Positions 1 through 5,631 of a DNA stretch of 5,932 nt are shown in pieces. The stretch is taken from contig CAMDRY010000218.1 of NCBI GenBank assembly GCA_945906975.1, positions 1 to 5,932 of the forward strand, read 5' to 3'. Each line of letters opens with the position of its first letter. The first letter of the stretch is position 1. A program made the position numbers and the translations under genes. The notes beneath the pieces were generated by a model that was not told the origin of the DNA, made no database searches, and worked only from the letters and a program-made list of their open reading frames with translations. The stretch is from Bordetella parapertussis. Lineage in GTDB: Bacteria; Pseudomonadota; Gammaproteobacteria; Burkholderiales; SG8-39.

Positions 1-517
1 AAGCGGCGCGCAACTCGCGCAAGGTGTCCGGGCCATAGGCCGAGAACATCAGCAGGCCGCCGGGCTCGAGCACGCGGGCAAATTCACGCAGCGCCGCCTG
101 CGGCTCGCCGGCGAATGCGATGCCGAAATTCGACCAGACCAGGCCGCAGCTGCCCGTGGCCAGCGGCAGCGCGCGCATGTCGGCGCAGACGAACTGCGGG
201 TTGCGCCGTCCGAACAGCGCGCGCGCGCGCTCGCCGACGCTTGCCGCGGCAAGCGCGCCGCGCAGCATGGCTTCGGCGGAATCGACGCCCACCAGTTGGG
301 CGGCCGGATAGCGGCGGCCCAGTTCGCGCAAACCGGCGCCCGGTCCGCAGCCGGCGTCGACGATGCACCCGGGTTCGAGCTTGACATAGTCGAGGCGCTC
401 AAGCATGCGCCGCTCCACTTCGCGCGCCAGCACGGCCGCTGCGGCGTAAGTCGGCGCGGCGCGCGCCAATTGACGCCGCACCTGGGCATGATCGAGTTCG
501 GAAAAAGGCTTGTCCAC
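1..517 (-). CDS. bioC: Malonyl-ACP O-methyltransferase BioC, N-terminal 172 residues (runs off left edge)
   Basis: Class I SAM-dependent methyltransferase. BioC methylates the free carboxyl of malonyl-ACP so that fatty-acid synthesis enzymes can extend it toward pimeloyl-ACP, the biotin precursor; it acts in the cytoplasm. Translating the minus strand from the GTG at 517 gives an open frame to the window edge. Visible motifs are SAM motif I DAGCGPG (residues 54-60), the ribose-binding acidic residue D79 in LVGVD, an ADM at 112-114, a VWSN motif at about 127-130, and a tail reading EPGGLLMFSAYGPDTLREL, which is strongly BioC-like. About 80-120 C-terminal residues should lie outside the window. 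The GTG start is chosen because the N-terminus then aligns with the family (RRQLARAAPTY about 14-24); no good Shine-Dalgarno precedes it and the frame stays open upstream. One oddity is FGIAF where many BioCs have a LAxQW-like segment. A related methyltransferase is the alternative, but bioB next door supports BioC. Confidence 0.85.
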   Translation of the reverse strand, partial: MDKPFSELDHAQVRRQLARAAPTYAAAAVLAREVERRMLERLDYVKLEPGCIVDAGCGPGAGLRELGRRYPAAQLVGVDSAEAMLRGALAAASVGERARALFGRRNPQFVCADMRALPLATGSCGLVWSNFGIAFAGEPQAALREFARVLEPGGLLMFSAYGPDTLRELRAA

Positions 518-572
518 GGCGTGCAGTGTAACCAAGTGTAGGAACGCGCCGCGGCAATCGCACCAAGCGGCA

Positions 573-607
573 CGCTGGAAACCCGCATCTGGCGCGCATT
601 TCCAGCG
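573..607. repeat. 9-bp inverted repeat in the bioB-bioC gap
   Basis: The arms CGCTGGAAA (573-581) and TTTCCAGCG (599-607) are perfect reverse complements around a 17-nt loop. They lie in the 172-bp non-coding stretch between the bioB stop and the bioC start. A TTTTC follows on the plus strand, but no T-run follows on the minus strand, the direction in which bioB and bioC are read. It therefore does not look like a classical terminator for bioB. It could be an mRNA hairpin or a protein-binding dyad. The rest of the gap (518-572, 608-689) shows nothing I can name. Confidence 0.5.
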
Positions 608-689
608 TTTTCAGCCTTTCCGGCTTTTGCTGCGGCATCGTACTGCGGCGCCCGATACGGGGCGGGTCGGCGCGGGTCGGGGCGGCGCG

Positions 690-1667
690 CTATTCCGACT
701 GTATGCCCAGTTTGTCCAATAGTGCGCGGTCACGCGCGGCCTCGGGGTTGCCGGTGGTGAGCAGTTTGTCGCCATAAAAAATGGAATTGGCGCCTGCCAT
801 GAAACACAAGGCCTGCATCGCCTCGGGCATTTGCTCGCGTCCGGCCGACAGGCGCACATAGCTGGCCGGCATGCTGATGCGCGCTGCGGCGATGGTGCGC
901 ACAAACTCGGTCCAGTCAAGGGACTCGGTACCGGCGAGCGGCGTGCCCTCGACCTGCACCAGATTGTTAATGGGCACCGACTCGGGCGGCGGATCAAGGC
1001 TCGCCAGCTGCGCGATCAGGCCGGCGCGCGCCGCGCGTGATTCGCCCATGCCGACAATGCCGCCGCAACACACGTTCAGTCCGGCGCCGCGCACCCGCTC
1101 GAGGGTGTCAAGGCGATCCTGGTAATCGCGCGTGTGTATGACCTCGCCGTAAAACTCCGGCGCGGTATCGAGGTTATGGTTGTAGTAGTCGAGGCCGGCA
1201 TCGCGCAATTGCTCGGCCTGACCATCGCGCAGCATGCCCAGCGTGGCGCAAGTTTCAAGGCCGAGCGCCTTGACCTCGCGCACCATCTCGAGCACCGGGT
1301 CAAGATCTCTTTGTTTCGGGCCGCGCCAGGCAGCCCCCATGCAAAAGCGCGTGGCACCGCTTTGCTTGGCTGTCCGGGCGGCGGCAACAACATCCTCGCA
1401 ACTCAGCATCGGTTCGTCCGCAACGGCCGATTCGTGCCGCGCCGATTGCGGACAGTAGCCACAGTCCTCGGGGCAGCCGCCGGTCTTGATCGACAGCAGG
1501 GTCGAGAGCTGGACGCGGTTGGGGGCAAAGTGCTCGCGATGCACTGATTGGGCACGGAACAGCAGATCCATGAAGGGCAAATTGAGCAGGGATTCAACCG
1601 CAGCGCGCGTCCAGCGTTGTTCTGTTTGCGGGGCGGGCTTATGGAAATTGACCGTCATCGTGTCCAC
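690..1667 (-). CDS. bioB: Biotin synthase BioB
   Basis: Radical SAM enzyme that converts dethiobiotin to biotin, inserting sulfur from its own [2Fe-2S] cluster; cytoplasmic homodimer in the family. The 325-residue product has the radical-SAM cysteines in CPEDCGYC (C65, C69, C72) that hold the [4Fe-4S] cluster. The second-cluster ligands are all present: C109 (RFCMGAAW), C140 (LETCATLG), C200 ([12 protein letters not shown]) and R272 (VRLSAGRE). Also typical are YYNHNLDT (161-168) and the [13 protein letters not shown] tail. Length is slightly below the E. coli enzyme (about 346), mainly at the C-terminus. The GTG start at 1667 is preferred because GGAGAG sits 5 nt upstream; an ATG three codons in (1658) would be 14 nt from that site. 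The stop is TAG at 690-692. bioC follows 172 bp downstream on the same strand, so the two may share a transcript. No E. coli-type BirA operator was seen upstream. Confidence 0.97.
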   Translation of the reverse strand: MDTMTVNFHKPAPQTEQRWTRAAVESLLNLPFMDLLFRAQSVHREHFAPNRVQLSTLLSIKTGGCPEDCGYCPQSARHESAVADEPMLSCEDVVAAARTAKQSGATRFCMGAAWRGPKQRDLDPVLEMVREVKALGLETCATLGMLRDGQAEQLRDAGLDYYNHNLDTAPEFYGEVIHTRDYQDRLDTLERVRGAGLNVCCGGIVGMGESRAARAGLIAQLASLDPPPESVPINNLVQVEGTPLAGTESLDWTEFVRTIAAARISMPASYVRLSAGREQMPEAMQALCFMAGANSIFYGDKLLTTGNPEAARDRALLDKLGIQSE

Positions 1668-1672
1668 GCTTA

Positions 1673-1678
1673 CTCTCC
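1673..1678 (-). promoter_or_regulatory. Ribosome binding site deciding the bioB GTG start
   Basis: The minus strand reads GGAGAG here, 5 nt before the GTG at 1667. This spacing favours the GTG over the in-frame ATG at 1658. Confidence 0.65.
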
Positions 1679-1697
1679 AATCGGCTATTCAAATCCT

Positions 1698-1720
1698 CCG
1701 GCAGCCCTCAAAGCTGCCGG
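1698..1720 (-). repeat. GC-rich 8-bp stem-loop in the bioB leader
   Basis: CCGGCAGC (1698-1705) and GCTGCCGG (1713-1720) are perfect reverse complements around a 7-nt loop. On the bioB sense strand the hairpin lies about 20 nt before the GGAGAG ribosome binding site. No U-run follows it on either strand, so it is not an evident terminator. It would fold in the bioB 5' leader if transcription starts further upstream. I could not match the surrounding sequence to any riboswitch consensus I know. Confidence 0.6.
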
Positions 1721-1800
1721 CAAAACCACCGGGCGCGTAACCGGTTCCGAATCGAGGCAACGGGAAAAGAGGCGGCGGTGAGGGATCACTCATGCAAAAA

Positions 1801-1830
1801 CTTACGGCGCACAACCTTACGGCACACAAC
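1801..1830. repeat. Tandem duplication of a 15-mer
   Basis: CTTACGGCGCACAAC (1801-1815) is followed directly by CTTACGGCACACAAC (1816-1830); 14 of 15 bases match. No gene covers it. It looks like a local tandem duplication next to the C/A-rich array that begins just downstream. Confidence 0.75.
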
Positions 1831-1834
1831 ATCA

Positions 1835-1870
1835 GGCACCAAGCACCAAACAGCACTAAGCACCAAACAA
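1835..1870. repeat. Degenerate heptamer-like array (CAAGCAC-type units)
   Basis: The plus strand can be parsed into short units ending in GCAC: GGCAC, CAAGCAC, CAAACAGCAC, TAAGCAC, then CAAACAA. The 12-mer AAGCACCAAACA occurs at 1841-1852 and again at 1858-1869. The other strand reads as repeated GTGCTTG/A. Such degenerate short arrays occur in non-coding DNA of some bacteria (heptanucleotide repeats of cyanobacteria are a known example); a relation to those is not implied. It is non-coding here. Confidence 0.55.
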
Positions 1871-1977
1871 CAGACGCCAAGCAGACACCGGGAACGCCGT
1901 GAAAACGCCATGTACGTCGCCTGTTACGTTATAGGCCATACCAAGCGAATCAACATCTTGTTGCAGGGAACACGCTC

Positions 1978-2003
1978 TTGTCAAATTCAGAATCTGCTAT
2001 TTT
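1978..2003 (+). promoter_or_regulatory. Possible extended -10 promoter for comF-trmL
   Basis: TGCTATTTT (1995-2003) fits an extended -10 (TGn plus TATTTT, 4 of 6 matches to TATAAT). A TTGTCA at 1978-1983 matches five of six -35 bases, but the 14-bp spacer is too short for a standard pair, so the extended -10 would have to carry the activity. Transcription would then start near 2010, giving a leader of only about 10 nt before the comF ATG. Confidence 0.3.
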
Positions 2004-2019
2004 CGACATTCGCACAAAA

Positions 2020-2733
2020 ATGATGCACGCCTTGTCCGGTCTGATTGGACAGGACTGCGTGCTTTGCGGCGTCGATTGCCGCGATGGGCTGCTGTGCGCC
2101 GACTGCGCCGCCGAGCTGCCGCGGCTGCCGGTGCGGCAGCTTTGCCCGCAATGCGCGGCCCCCTCACCAGCCGGTGCAGTCTGCGGCCGCTGCCTGAGCC
2201 ATCCGCCGCATTACGAGCGGACCATCGCCGCGTGGCACTACGCCTACCCTGCCGACCGCTTGCTGCAATCGTTCAAATACGGCGCGCGCCTCGCCCTCGC
2301 CGGCCTTTGCGCCGAGCATATTGCCGGCGCCGGCGCGCTGCATGCCGACGCCTTTCGCCCCGACCCGGTTCGAATCGACCTGCTGATGCCGCTGCCCCTG
2401 CACCCACGACGGCTGCGTGAGCGCGGATTCAACCAGGCAGTGGAAATCGCCCGGCCCCTCGCGCGCAGGCTGGGCCTGCGCCTTGACACCTTATCGCTCA
2501 CCCGCGTGCGCGATACCGCCGCACAGGCGGACCTGCCGCACCCGGCACGGATCAAAAACGTGCGGGGCGCCTTTGCCTGCGGGAGCAAGGTCTCGGGTCT
2601 GCGCATCGCCGTGGTGGACGATGTGATGACTACCGGCGCAACCCTAGACGAAGCAGCCATGACGCTCAAGCGCGCCGGTGCCGCGCATGTCGAAAACTGG
2701 GTGGCGGCGCGCACCGTGGACCTTCGCCGATGA
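2020..2733 (+). CDS. comF: ComF family protein (double zinc ribbon plus phosphoribosyltransferase domain)
   Basis: ComF/GntX-type protein, linked in other bacteria to natural transformation and DNA or carbon-starvation phenotypes; its precise reaction is not settled. The 237-residue product opens with a double zinc-ribbon: C13-x2-C16, C26-x2-C29, C42-x2-C45, C55-x2-C58. A type I phosphoribosyltransferase fold follows, with the RxRGFNQ signature (R133-Q139) and the PRPP-binding loop [11 protein letters not shown] (198-208; D200 and D201). The start is uncertain. ATG 2020 and ATG 2023 are adjacent, and a TTG at 1978 would add 14 residues, but that extension overlaps the possible promoter and lacks family character. 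No Shine-Dalgarno is visible before 2020. The stop codon overlaps the trmL start by 4 bp (ATGA), which suggests translational coupling. Alone this gene does not show that the cell is transformable. Confidence 0.9.
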   Translation: MMHALSGLIGQDCVLCGVDCRDGLLCADCAAELPRLPVRQLCPQCAAPSPAGAVCGRCLSHPPHYERTIAAWHYAYPADRLLQSFKYGARLALAGLCAEHIAGAGALHADAFRPDPVRIDLLMPLPLHPRRLRERGFNQAVEIARPLARRLGLRLDTLSLTRVRDTAAQADLPHPARIKNVRGAFACGSKVSGLRIAVVDDVMTTGATLDEAAMTLKRAGAAHVENWVAARTVDLRR

Positions 2734-3194
2734 TTGACGTCGTGCTGTACGAACCGGAAATACCGCCCAATACCGGCAACGTGATCCGGCTTTGCGCCAA
2801 CAGCGGCGCGCGTCTGCATCTTGTCGAGCCGCTGGGCTTTCGCATCGATGACAAGGATCTCAAGCGTGCCGGCCTCGATTATCACGAATATGCCGACATG
2901 CGCGTACACAAGGACTGGGGCGCCTGCCTCGCCCACCTTGCCGGGCGCCGTCTGTTTGCGCTAACCACGCGCGGCACGCGCCGGCCAAGCGATGTGCAAT
3001 GGCACGAGGGGGATGTGATCGTGTTCGGGCCGGAGACGCGCGGCCTGCCACAGCCGGTGCTCGAGGGCTTTGCCCCGGATCAGCGCCTGCGCCTGCCGTT
3101 GCGCCCGGGCAACCGCAGCCTCAACCTGTCCAACGCCGTGGCGGTAACGGTGTTCGAGGCATGGCGGCAACTTGGCTTCGAGGGTGGAAGCTAA
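2730..3194 (+). CDS. trmL: tRNA (cytidine(34)-2'-O)-methyltransferase TrmL
   Basis: SPOUT-superfamily methyltransferase that 2'-O-methylates the wobble nucleotide (position 34) of tRNA-Leu isoacceptors, using SAM; cytoplasmic dimer in the family. The 154-residue product is close to the E. coli length (157). All three SPOUT motifs are present: [15 protein letters not shown] (10-24), FGPETRGLP (99-107), and [18 protein letters not shown] (122-139), which form the trefoil-knot SAM site. The ATG lies within the ATGA overlap with comF and has no separate strong ribosome binding site, so expression probably depends on comF translation. In E. coli trmL sits beside cysE at the end of the secB-gpsA cluster; here it is next to gpsA but in the opposite orientation. 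The stop is TAA at 3192-3194. Confidence 0.95.
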   Translation: MIDVVLYEPEIPPNTGNVIRLCANSGARLHLVEPLGFRIDDKDLKRAGLDYHEYADMRVHKDWGACLAHLAGRRLFALTTRGTRRPSDVQWHEGDVIVFGPETRGLPQPVLEGFAPDQRLRLPLRPGNRSLNLSNAVAVTVFEAWRQLGFEGGS

Positions 3195-3210
3195 AAGCCG
3201 CCGCGATGCA

Positions 3211-3264
3211 CTTGGCACTTTGCGGGCAAGTTTTCTCCCTGCACCCGGCTTGGCACCCTGCGGG
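3211..3264. repeat. Imperfect 16-bp direct repeat between convergent trmL and gpsA
   Basis: CTTGGCACTTTGCGGG (3211-3226) recurs as CTTGGCACCCTGCGGG (3249-3264), 14 of 16 identical and 38 bp apart. The first copy can pair weakly (ACTTG 3210-3214 with CAAGT 3227-3231) and is followed by TTTTCT, a poor plus-strand terminator candidate for trmL. The second copy leads into a 5-bp GCGGG/CCCGC stem (3260-3264 with 3270-3274). This 108-bp convergent gap is where terminators for both genes would be expected, but neither hairpin is convincing. Confidence 0.5.
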
Positions 3265-3302
3265 GCGTTCCCGCGCCTGAAACTAAAGTCCTGAACCTGG
3301 GG

Positions 3303-4277
3303 CTAGGCTTCGCCGCGCGGGTCACGCGCGAGCAACTGGCCGACGGCCTCGCGCGGAGGAACGCCGCGGAACAGCACATCGCAAACGGCGTGCGTAATCG
3401 GCATGTCGACATCCAGCGCGGCGGCAAATTTCTCCAGTTCGCGCGCCGTCTGCACACCCTCGGCAACATGACCCAGTTCGTGCAGGATGTCATCGAGTTT
3501 TTTGCCGGCGGCGAGCAGCAGGCCAGTGCGGCGGTTGCGCGACAGGTCGCCGGTGCAGGTGAGAATGAGGTCGCCGGCCCCGGCCAGCCCCATAAAGGTT
3601 TCCGGCCGTCCGCCCATGCGCACACCAAGCCGCGTCAACTCGGCCAGACCGCGCGTAATCAAGGCGGCGCGCGCGTTCAGTCCCAGACCGAGGCCATCGG
3701 CAATGCCGGTGGCAATGGCCATGACGTTTTTTACCGCGCCGCCGATCTCCACGCCAACCAGGTCGTCGCTGTAATAAACGCGCAGATTGCGCTGGTGCAT
3801 TTCGCGCGCCATGTTTTGCGCGAACACGGCATCGCGCGAGGCCAGCGTCAGCGCCGTGGGCAGGCCGCGCGCCACCTCAAGGGCAAAGCTCGGTCCGGAC
3901 AGCACGCCGCAGGCAGCACTCCCGCGCAGCTCTTCGACCACCTGATGGGGTAGTTTGCTCGTCCCGCCCTCAAAGCCCTTGCACGCCCAGATCACGGGTA
4001 GCGAAGGCGGCAGCAATGCAAGCGTTTCGCGCAAGCCCGAAACCGGCGTGACAATCAACGCGAGCTGCGCACCCTCGAGCGCCGCATTGGCATCGGCGCT
4101 GAGGGCAATGGAAACGGGAAGATCGACATCGGGAAGGTAACGGCTGTTGCGGCGCGTTACGCGCATCGCCTCGGCCTGCGCCGCGTTGCGCGCCCAGAAC
4201 GACACCTTGTGCCGCCCAGCCATGGCCACCGCCAGGGCCGTGCCCCAGGCACCCGCACCGAGAATGGTGATATTCAT
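3303..4277 (-). CDS. gpsA: NAD(P)-dependent glycerol-3-phosphate dehydrogenase GpsA
   Basis: Reduces dihydroxyacetone phosphate to sn-glycerol 3-phosphate, the backbone precursor of phospholipids; cytoplasmic. The 324-residue product has the Rossmann nucleotide motif GAGAWG (7-12), CKG with K100, SGPSFALEV (127-135), the catalytic lysine K183 in [13 protein letters not shown], and the C-terminal substrate-domain motif [16 protein letters not shown] (235-250) with VAEG (271-274). The length is slightly short of E. coli GpsA (339) but no key motif is missing. The frame stays open upstream to 4394, yet the true start is the ATG at 4277, because the glycine-rich motif then falls at residue 7 as in the family and the extension would overlap the preceding gene. 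The Shine-Dalgarno is weak. It lies 37 bp downstream of the SH3-like gene and likely shares its transcript. The stop is TAG at 3303-3305. Confidence 0.96.
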   Translation of the reverse strand: MNITILGAGAWGTALAVAMAGRHKVSFWARNAAQAEAMRVTRRNSRYLPDVDLPVSIALSADANAALEGAQLALIVTPVSGLRETLALLPPSLPVIWACKGFEGGTSKLPHQVVEELRGSAACGVLSGPSFALEVARGLPTALTLASRDAVFAQNMAREMHQRNLRVYYSDDLVGVEIGGAVKNVMAIATGIADGLGLGLNARAALITRGLAELTRLGVRMGGRPETFMGLAGAGDLILTCTGDLSRNRRTGLLLAAGKKLDDILHELGHVAEGVQTARELEKFAAALDVDMPITHAVCDVLFRGVPPREAVGQLLARDPRGEA

Positions 4278-4314
4278 CAAAGAGGCCAGTTTCGACGCTG
4301 GCGCGGGAACGAGC

Positions 4315-4776
4315 TCAGAGACCCCAGACCTGGCTGATCCGGGCAAAGCCGGTCTGGCCGTCCCGATGGCGCAACTTAACCCAGCCGCCACCACTCAACT
4401 CGGCAAGCTCCAGCGCCACCCCCTGCTGCGCACGAAACACCACCGGCGCCTGCTCCGCGGCAGTGGCGCGAATTTCCGCCACCGGCGCCGTGACCACCAC
4501 GGTGCGCAATTCGGACAAGGCCTTTTTCTCGACCCATGCCAGATCGCCGGCCCGGTCACGCACCTTGATCCACTGGTCAAGGCTGACCACCACCTCGACC
4601 GGCGTGAACTTGGCCACGACAAACAGCTTGCTTGCGCGCAGCGAAGGCGCGTCGAACATCACCACCGCATTATCGGCGATGGAACGAAACTCGACCGCCC
4701 CGGCGGCCCCGGCAAACAGCATCGCCAAGGCGGCGCAAGACAAGCCCATTCGTCCGATGTGCCGGCTGTGCCGCAT
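4315..4776 (-). CDS. Exported protein with two SH3-like (SH3b) repeats, role unknown
   Basis: Small predicted periplasmic protein of 153 residues. A basic N-region (RHSRHIGR, 2-9) is followed by a hydrophobic stretch (about 10-26) and an A-x-A signal peptidase I site (A25-G26-A27), with mature protein from V28. The mature part holds two bacterial SH3-like modules: about 28-85 (VVMFDAPS... [19 protein letters not shown]) and about 86-153 ([11 protein letters not shown]... [23 protein letters not shown]). Both show the WxKVR/WVKLR strand followed by a G-x-x-(W/F)-(V/A) turn typical of SH3_3/SH3_4 domains, which in other proteins bind peptides or cell-wall material. C14 is not in a lipobox. The ATG at 4776 is used, but a TTG at 4794 overlaps the secB stop as TTGA and would add 6 residues with translational coupling. 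Neither has a strong ribosome binding site. No enzymatic domain is present. Confidence 0.8.
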   Translation of the reverse strand: MRHSRHIGRMGLSCAALAMLFAGAAGAVEFRSIADNAVVMFDAPSLRASKLFVVAKFTPVEVVVSLDQWIKVRDRAGDLAWVEKKALSELRTVVVTAPVAEIRATAAEQAPVVFRAQQGVALELAELSGGGWVKLRHRDGQTGFARISQVWGL

Positions 4777-4790
4777 GCGCTTTTCAGCTG

Positions 4791-5246
4791 TCAATGCGCG
4801 ATCTCGATGCGCGACTCTTCCTGCGCCTGCGTGCGCTGCTGGTAAAGCGCATCGAAATTCACCGGCGCCAAGATGACGGGCGGAAAGCCGGCGCGATTGA
4901 CCGTGTCGGAAATGGTTTCGCGCGCATAGGGAAACAGGATGTTGGGGCAGGCCGTGGCGAGAATCGGCTCGAGATCGCCCTCGGGTATGCCGCGAATCTG
5001 GAACAGTCCGGCCTGGGCGGCCTCGACCAGGAACACGGTTTTCCCGTCGATGCGCGCGGTGACAGTGACAGTCAGCACCACTTCATACAAACCCTCGGTA
5101 ACGGCATTGGCCGCCGTCTGCAACTGTACCTCCACCTCCGGCGATTCGGGCTGCAGGAAGGCCTGCGGCGAATTGGGCGACTCGACCGACAGGTCCTTGA
5201 CGTAAATTTTCTCAATGCTGAAAGCCGCTTGTTGTTCCTCGCTCAT
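4791..5246 (-). CDS. secB: Protein-export chaperone SecB
   Basis: Cytoplasmic homotetrameric chaperone that keeps precursor proteins unfolded and passes them to SecA for Sec-dependent export. The 151-residue product is near the E. coli length (155). Hallmarks are FSIEKIYVKDLSVESPNSP at the N-terminus, the QAGLFQIRG segment, then ACPNILFPYARETISDTVNRAGFPP and LAPVNFDALYQQR, which form the tetramer core and C-terminal helix. The ATG at 5246 follows a GGAG about 8 nt upstream (CCGGAGCAACTGGT). The AT-rich 70 bp before it lies downstream of the grxC terminator-like hairpin and includes a small dyad AATTG-CCA-CAATT (5273-5285), so secB may have its own promoter; no clear -35/-10 pair is visible. 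The stop overlaps the alternative TTG start of the SH3-like gene. Confidence 0.97.
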   Translation of the reverse strand: MSEEQQAAFSIEKIYVKDLSVESPNSPQAFLQPESPEVEVQLQTAANAVTEGLYEVVLTVTVTARIDGKTVFLVEAAQAGLFQIRGIPEGDLEPILATACPNILFPYARETISDTVNRAGFPPVILAPVNFDALYQQRTQAQEESRIEIAH

Positions 5247-5302
5247 ACCAGTTGCTCCGGGTTGAAGGTTGAAATTGCCACAATTCGTAGTCGAAATTTT
5301 GT

Positions 5303-5340
5303 ATTAAAAGCAAGCGGCCCCGGGCCCAGGCTCAGGCCGC
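5303..5340 (-). terminator. Terminator-like hairpin overlapping the grxC stop
   Basis: On the minus strand GCGGCC (5340-5335) pairs with GGCCGC (5319-5314) across a 15-nt GC-rich loop that can pair further. It is followed by TTGCTTTTAAT, a T-rich tail. The left arm contains the last two alanine codons of grxC, and the stop codon lies in the loop. This resembles an intrinsic terminator between grxC and secB, with an imperfect T-run. Confidence 0.5.
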
Positions 5341-5589
5341 CAGCAGGGGCGCGAGCCCGCCGGCGCGATCGAGCGCCATGAGGTCGTCGCAACCGCCAAC
5401 GTGGGTGTCGCCAATATAGATCTGCGGCACCGTGCGGCGGCCGGTTTTTTCCATCATTTCGTCGCGCAACTGCGGATCGAGGTCAATGCGCAGCTTTTCG
5501 ATTTCAGCGACGCCCCTTGCTTTGAGCAGCGCCTCGGCGCGCACACAAAACGGGCAAACAGCGGTGCTGTACATCCTTACTTTGCTCAC
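5332..5589 (-). CDS. grxC: Glutaredoxin 3 (GrxC)
   Basis: Small cytoplasmic dithiol oxidoreductase that reduces disulfides and glutathione-protein mixed disulfides using glutathione. The 85-residue product has the active site CPFC (C12-C15), the cis-proline motif TVP (53-55) and the glutathione-contact motif GGCDDL (65-70), including the third cysteine C67 that corresponds to C65 of E. coli Grx3. The length is typical (E. coli 83). The start is GTG at 5589, supported by a perfect AGGAGG 5 nt upstream; an ATG five codons in would remove the first beta strand. It lies 42 bp downstream of the rhodanese gene, as in the E. coli yibN-grxC pair, so the two are likely cotranscribed. Confidence 0.96.
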   Translation of the reverse strand: MSKVRMYSTAVCPFCVRAEALLKARGVAEIEKLRIDLDPQLRDEMMEKTGRRTVPQIYIGDTHVGGCDDLMALDRAGGLAPLLAA

Positions 5590-5594
5590 TCAGG

Positions 5595-5600
5595 CCTCCT
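5595..5600 (-). promoter_or_regulatory. Consensus ribosome binding site for grxC
   Basis: The minus strand reads AGGAGG, 5 nt before the GTG at 5589. It settles the GTG as the grxC start and is the strongest Shine-Dalgarno in the window. Confidence 0.8.
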
Positions 5601-5631
5601 GCGAATTAATCTTTTTCATTGACCCAGACTG

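Larger units (their letters stand above)
1668..2019. other. Divergent intergenic region between bioB and comF
   Basis: This 352-bp stretch separates bioB (leftward) from comF (rightward) and should hold both sets of promoters. It contains the bioB leader hairpin, an AACCGGTT palindrome (1739-1746), a tandem 15-mer, a heptamer-like array and a possible comF promoter near its right end. It is less GC-rich and more C/A-biased on the plus strand (about 1796-1880) than the flanking genes. Short open frames cross it on both strands, but their translations are low-complexity or basic and resemble no known protein. Confidence 0.8.

Noticed and set aside
1668..1800. Riboswitch or E. coli-type BirA operator upstream of bioB
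   Set aside because: I found neither the TTGTAAACC/GGTTTACAA operator pattern nor a recognisable riboswitch core; only a simple hairpin and an AACCGGTT palindrome.
1801..1874. CRISPR array
   Set aside because: Units are 7-17 bp, degenerate and without unique spacers of constant length, and no cas genes are nearby.
1689..1880. Minus-strand 63-codon open frame with a hydrophobic, Cys/Leu/Val-rich product
   Set aside because: The apparent membrane-like sequence comes from translating the GTGCTTG repeats; it is low-complexity and covers the bioB leader hairpin.
1778..2023. Plus-strand 81-codon open frame in the bioB-comF gap
   Set aside because: The translation is rich in T, R, Q and H from the repeat array, has no family resemblance or ribosome binding site, and runs across the comF promoter region.
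2244..2936. Minus-strand open frame (230 codons) antisense to comF-trmL
   Set aside because: Both genes on the plus strand have complete family motifs; the antisense product is low-complexity and unrecognisable.
4278..4394. 39-residue N-terminal extension of GpsA
   Set aside because: It would overlap the SH3-like gene by about 80 bp and push the GxGxxG motif away from its normal N-terminal place.
4720..4776. Lipoprotein signal at the cysteine in the SH3-like protein's N-terminus
   Set aside because: The residues before C14 (G-L-S) lack the Leu at -3 of a lipobox and the cysteine lies at the start of the hydrophobic stretch; an A-x-A site for signal peptidase I fits better.
4147..4845. Long plus-strand open frame (232 codons) antisense to gpsA, the SH3-like gene and secB
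   Set aside because: It spans three well-supported genes on the other strand and its product is Arg/His/Pro-rich, as expected from the antisense of GC-rich coding DNA.
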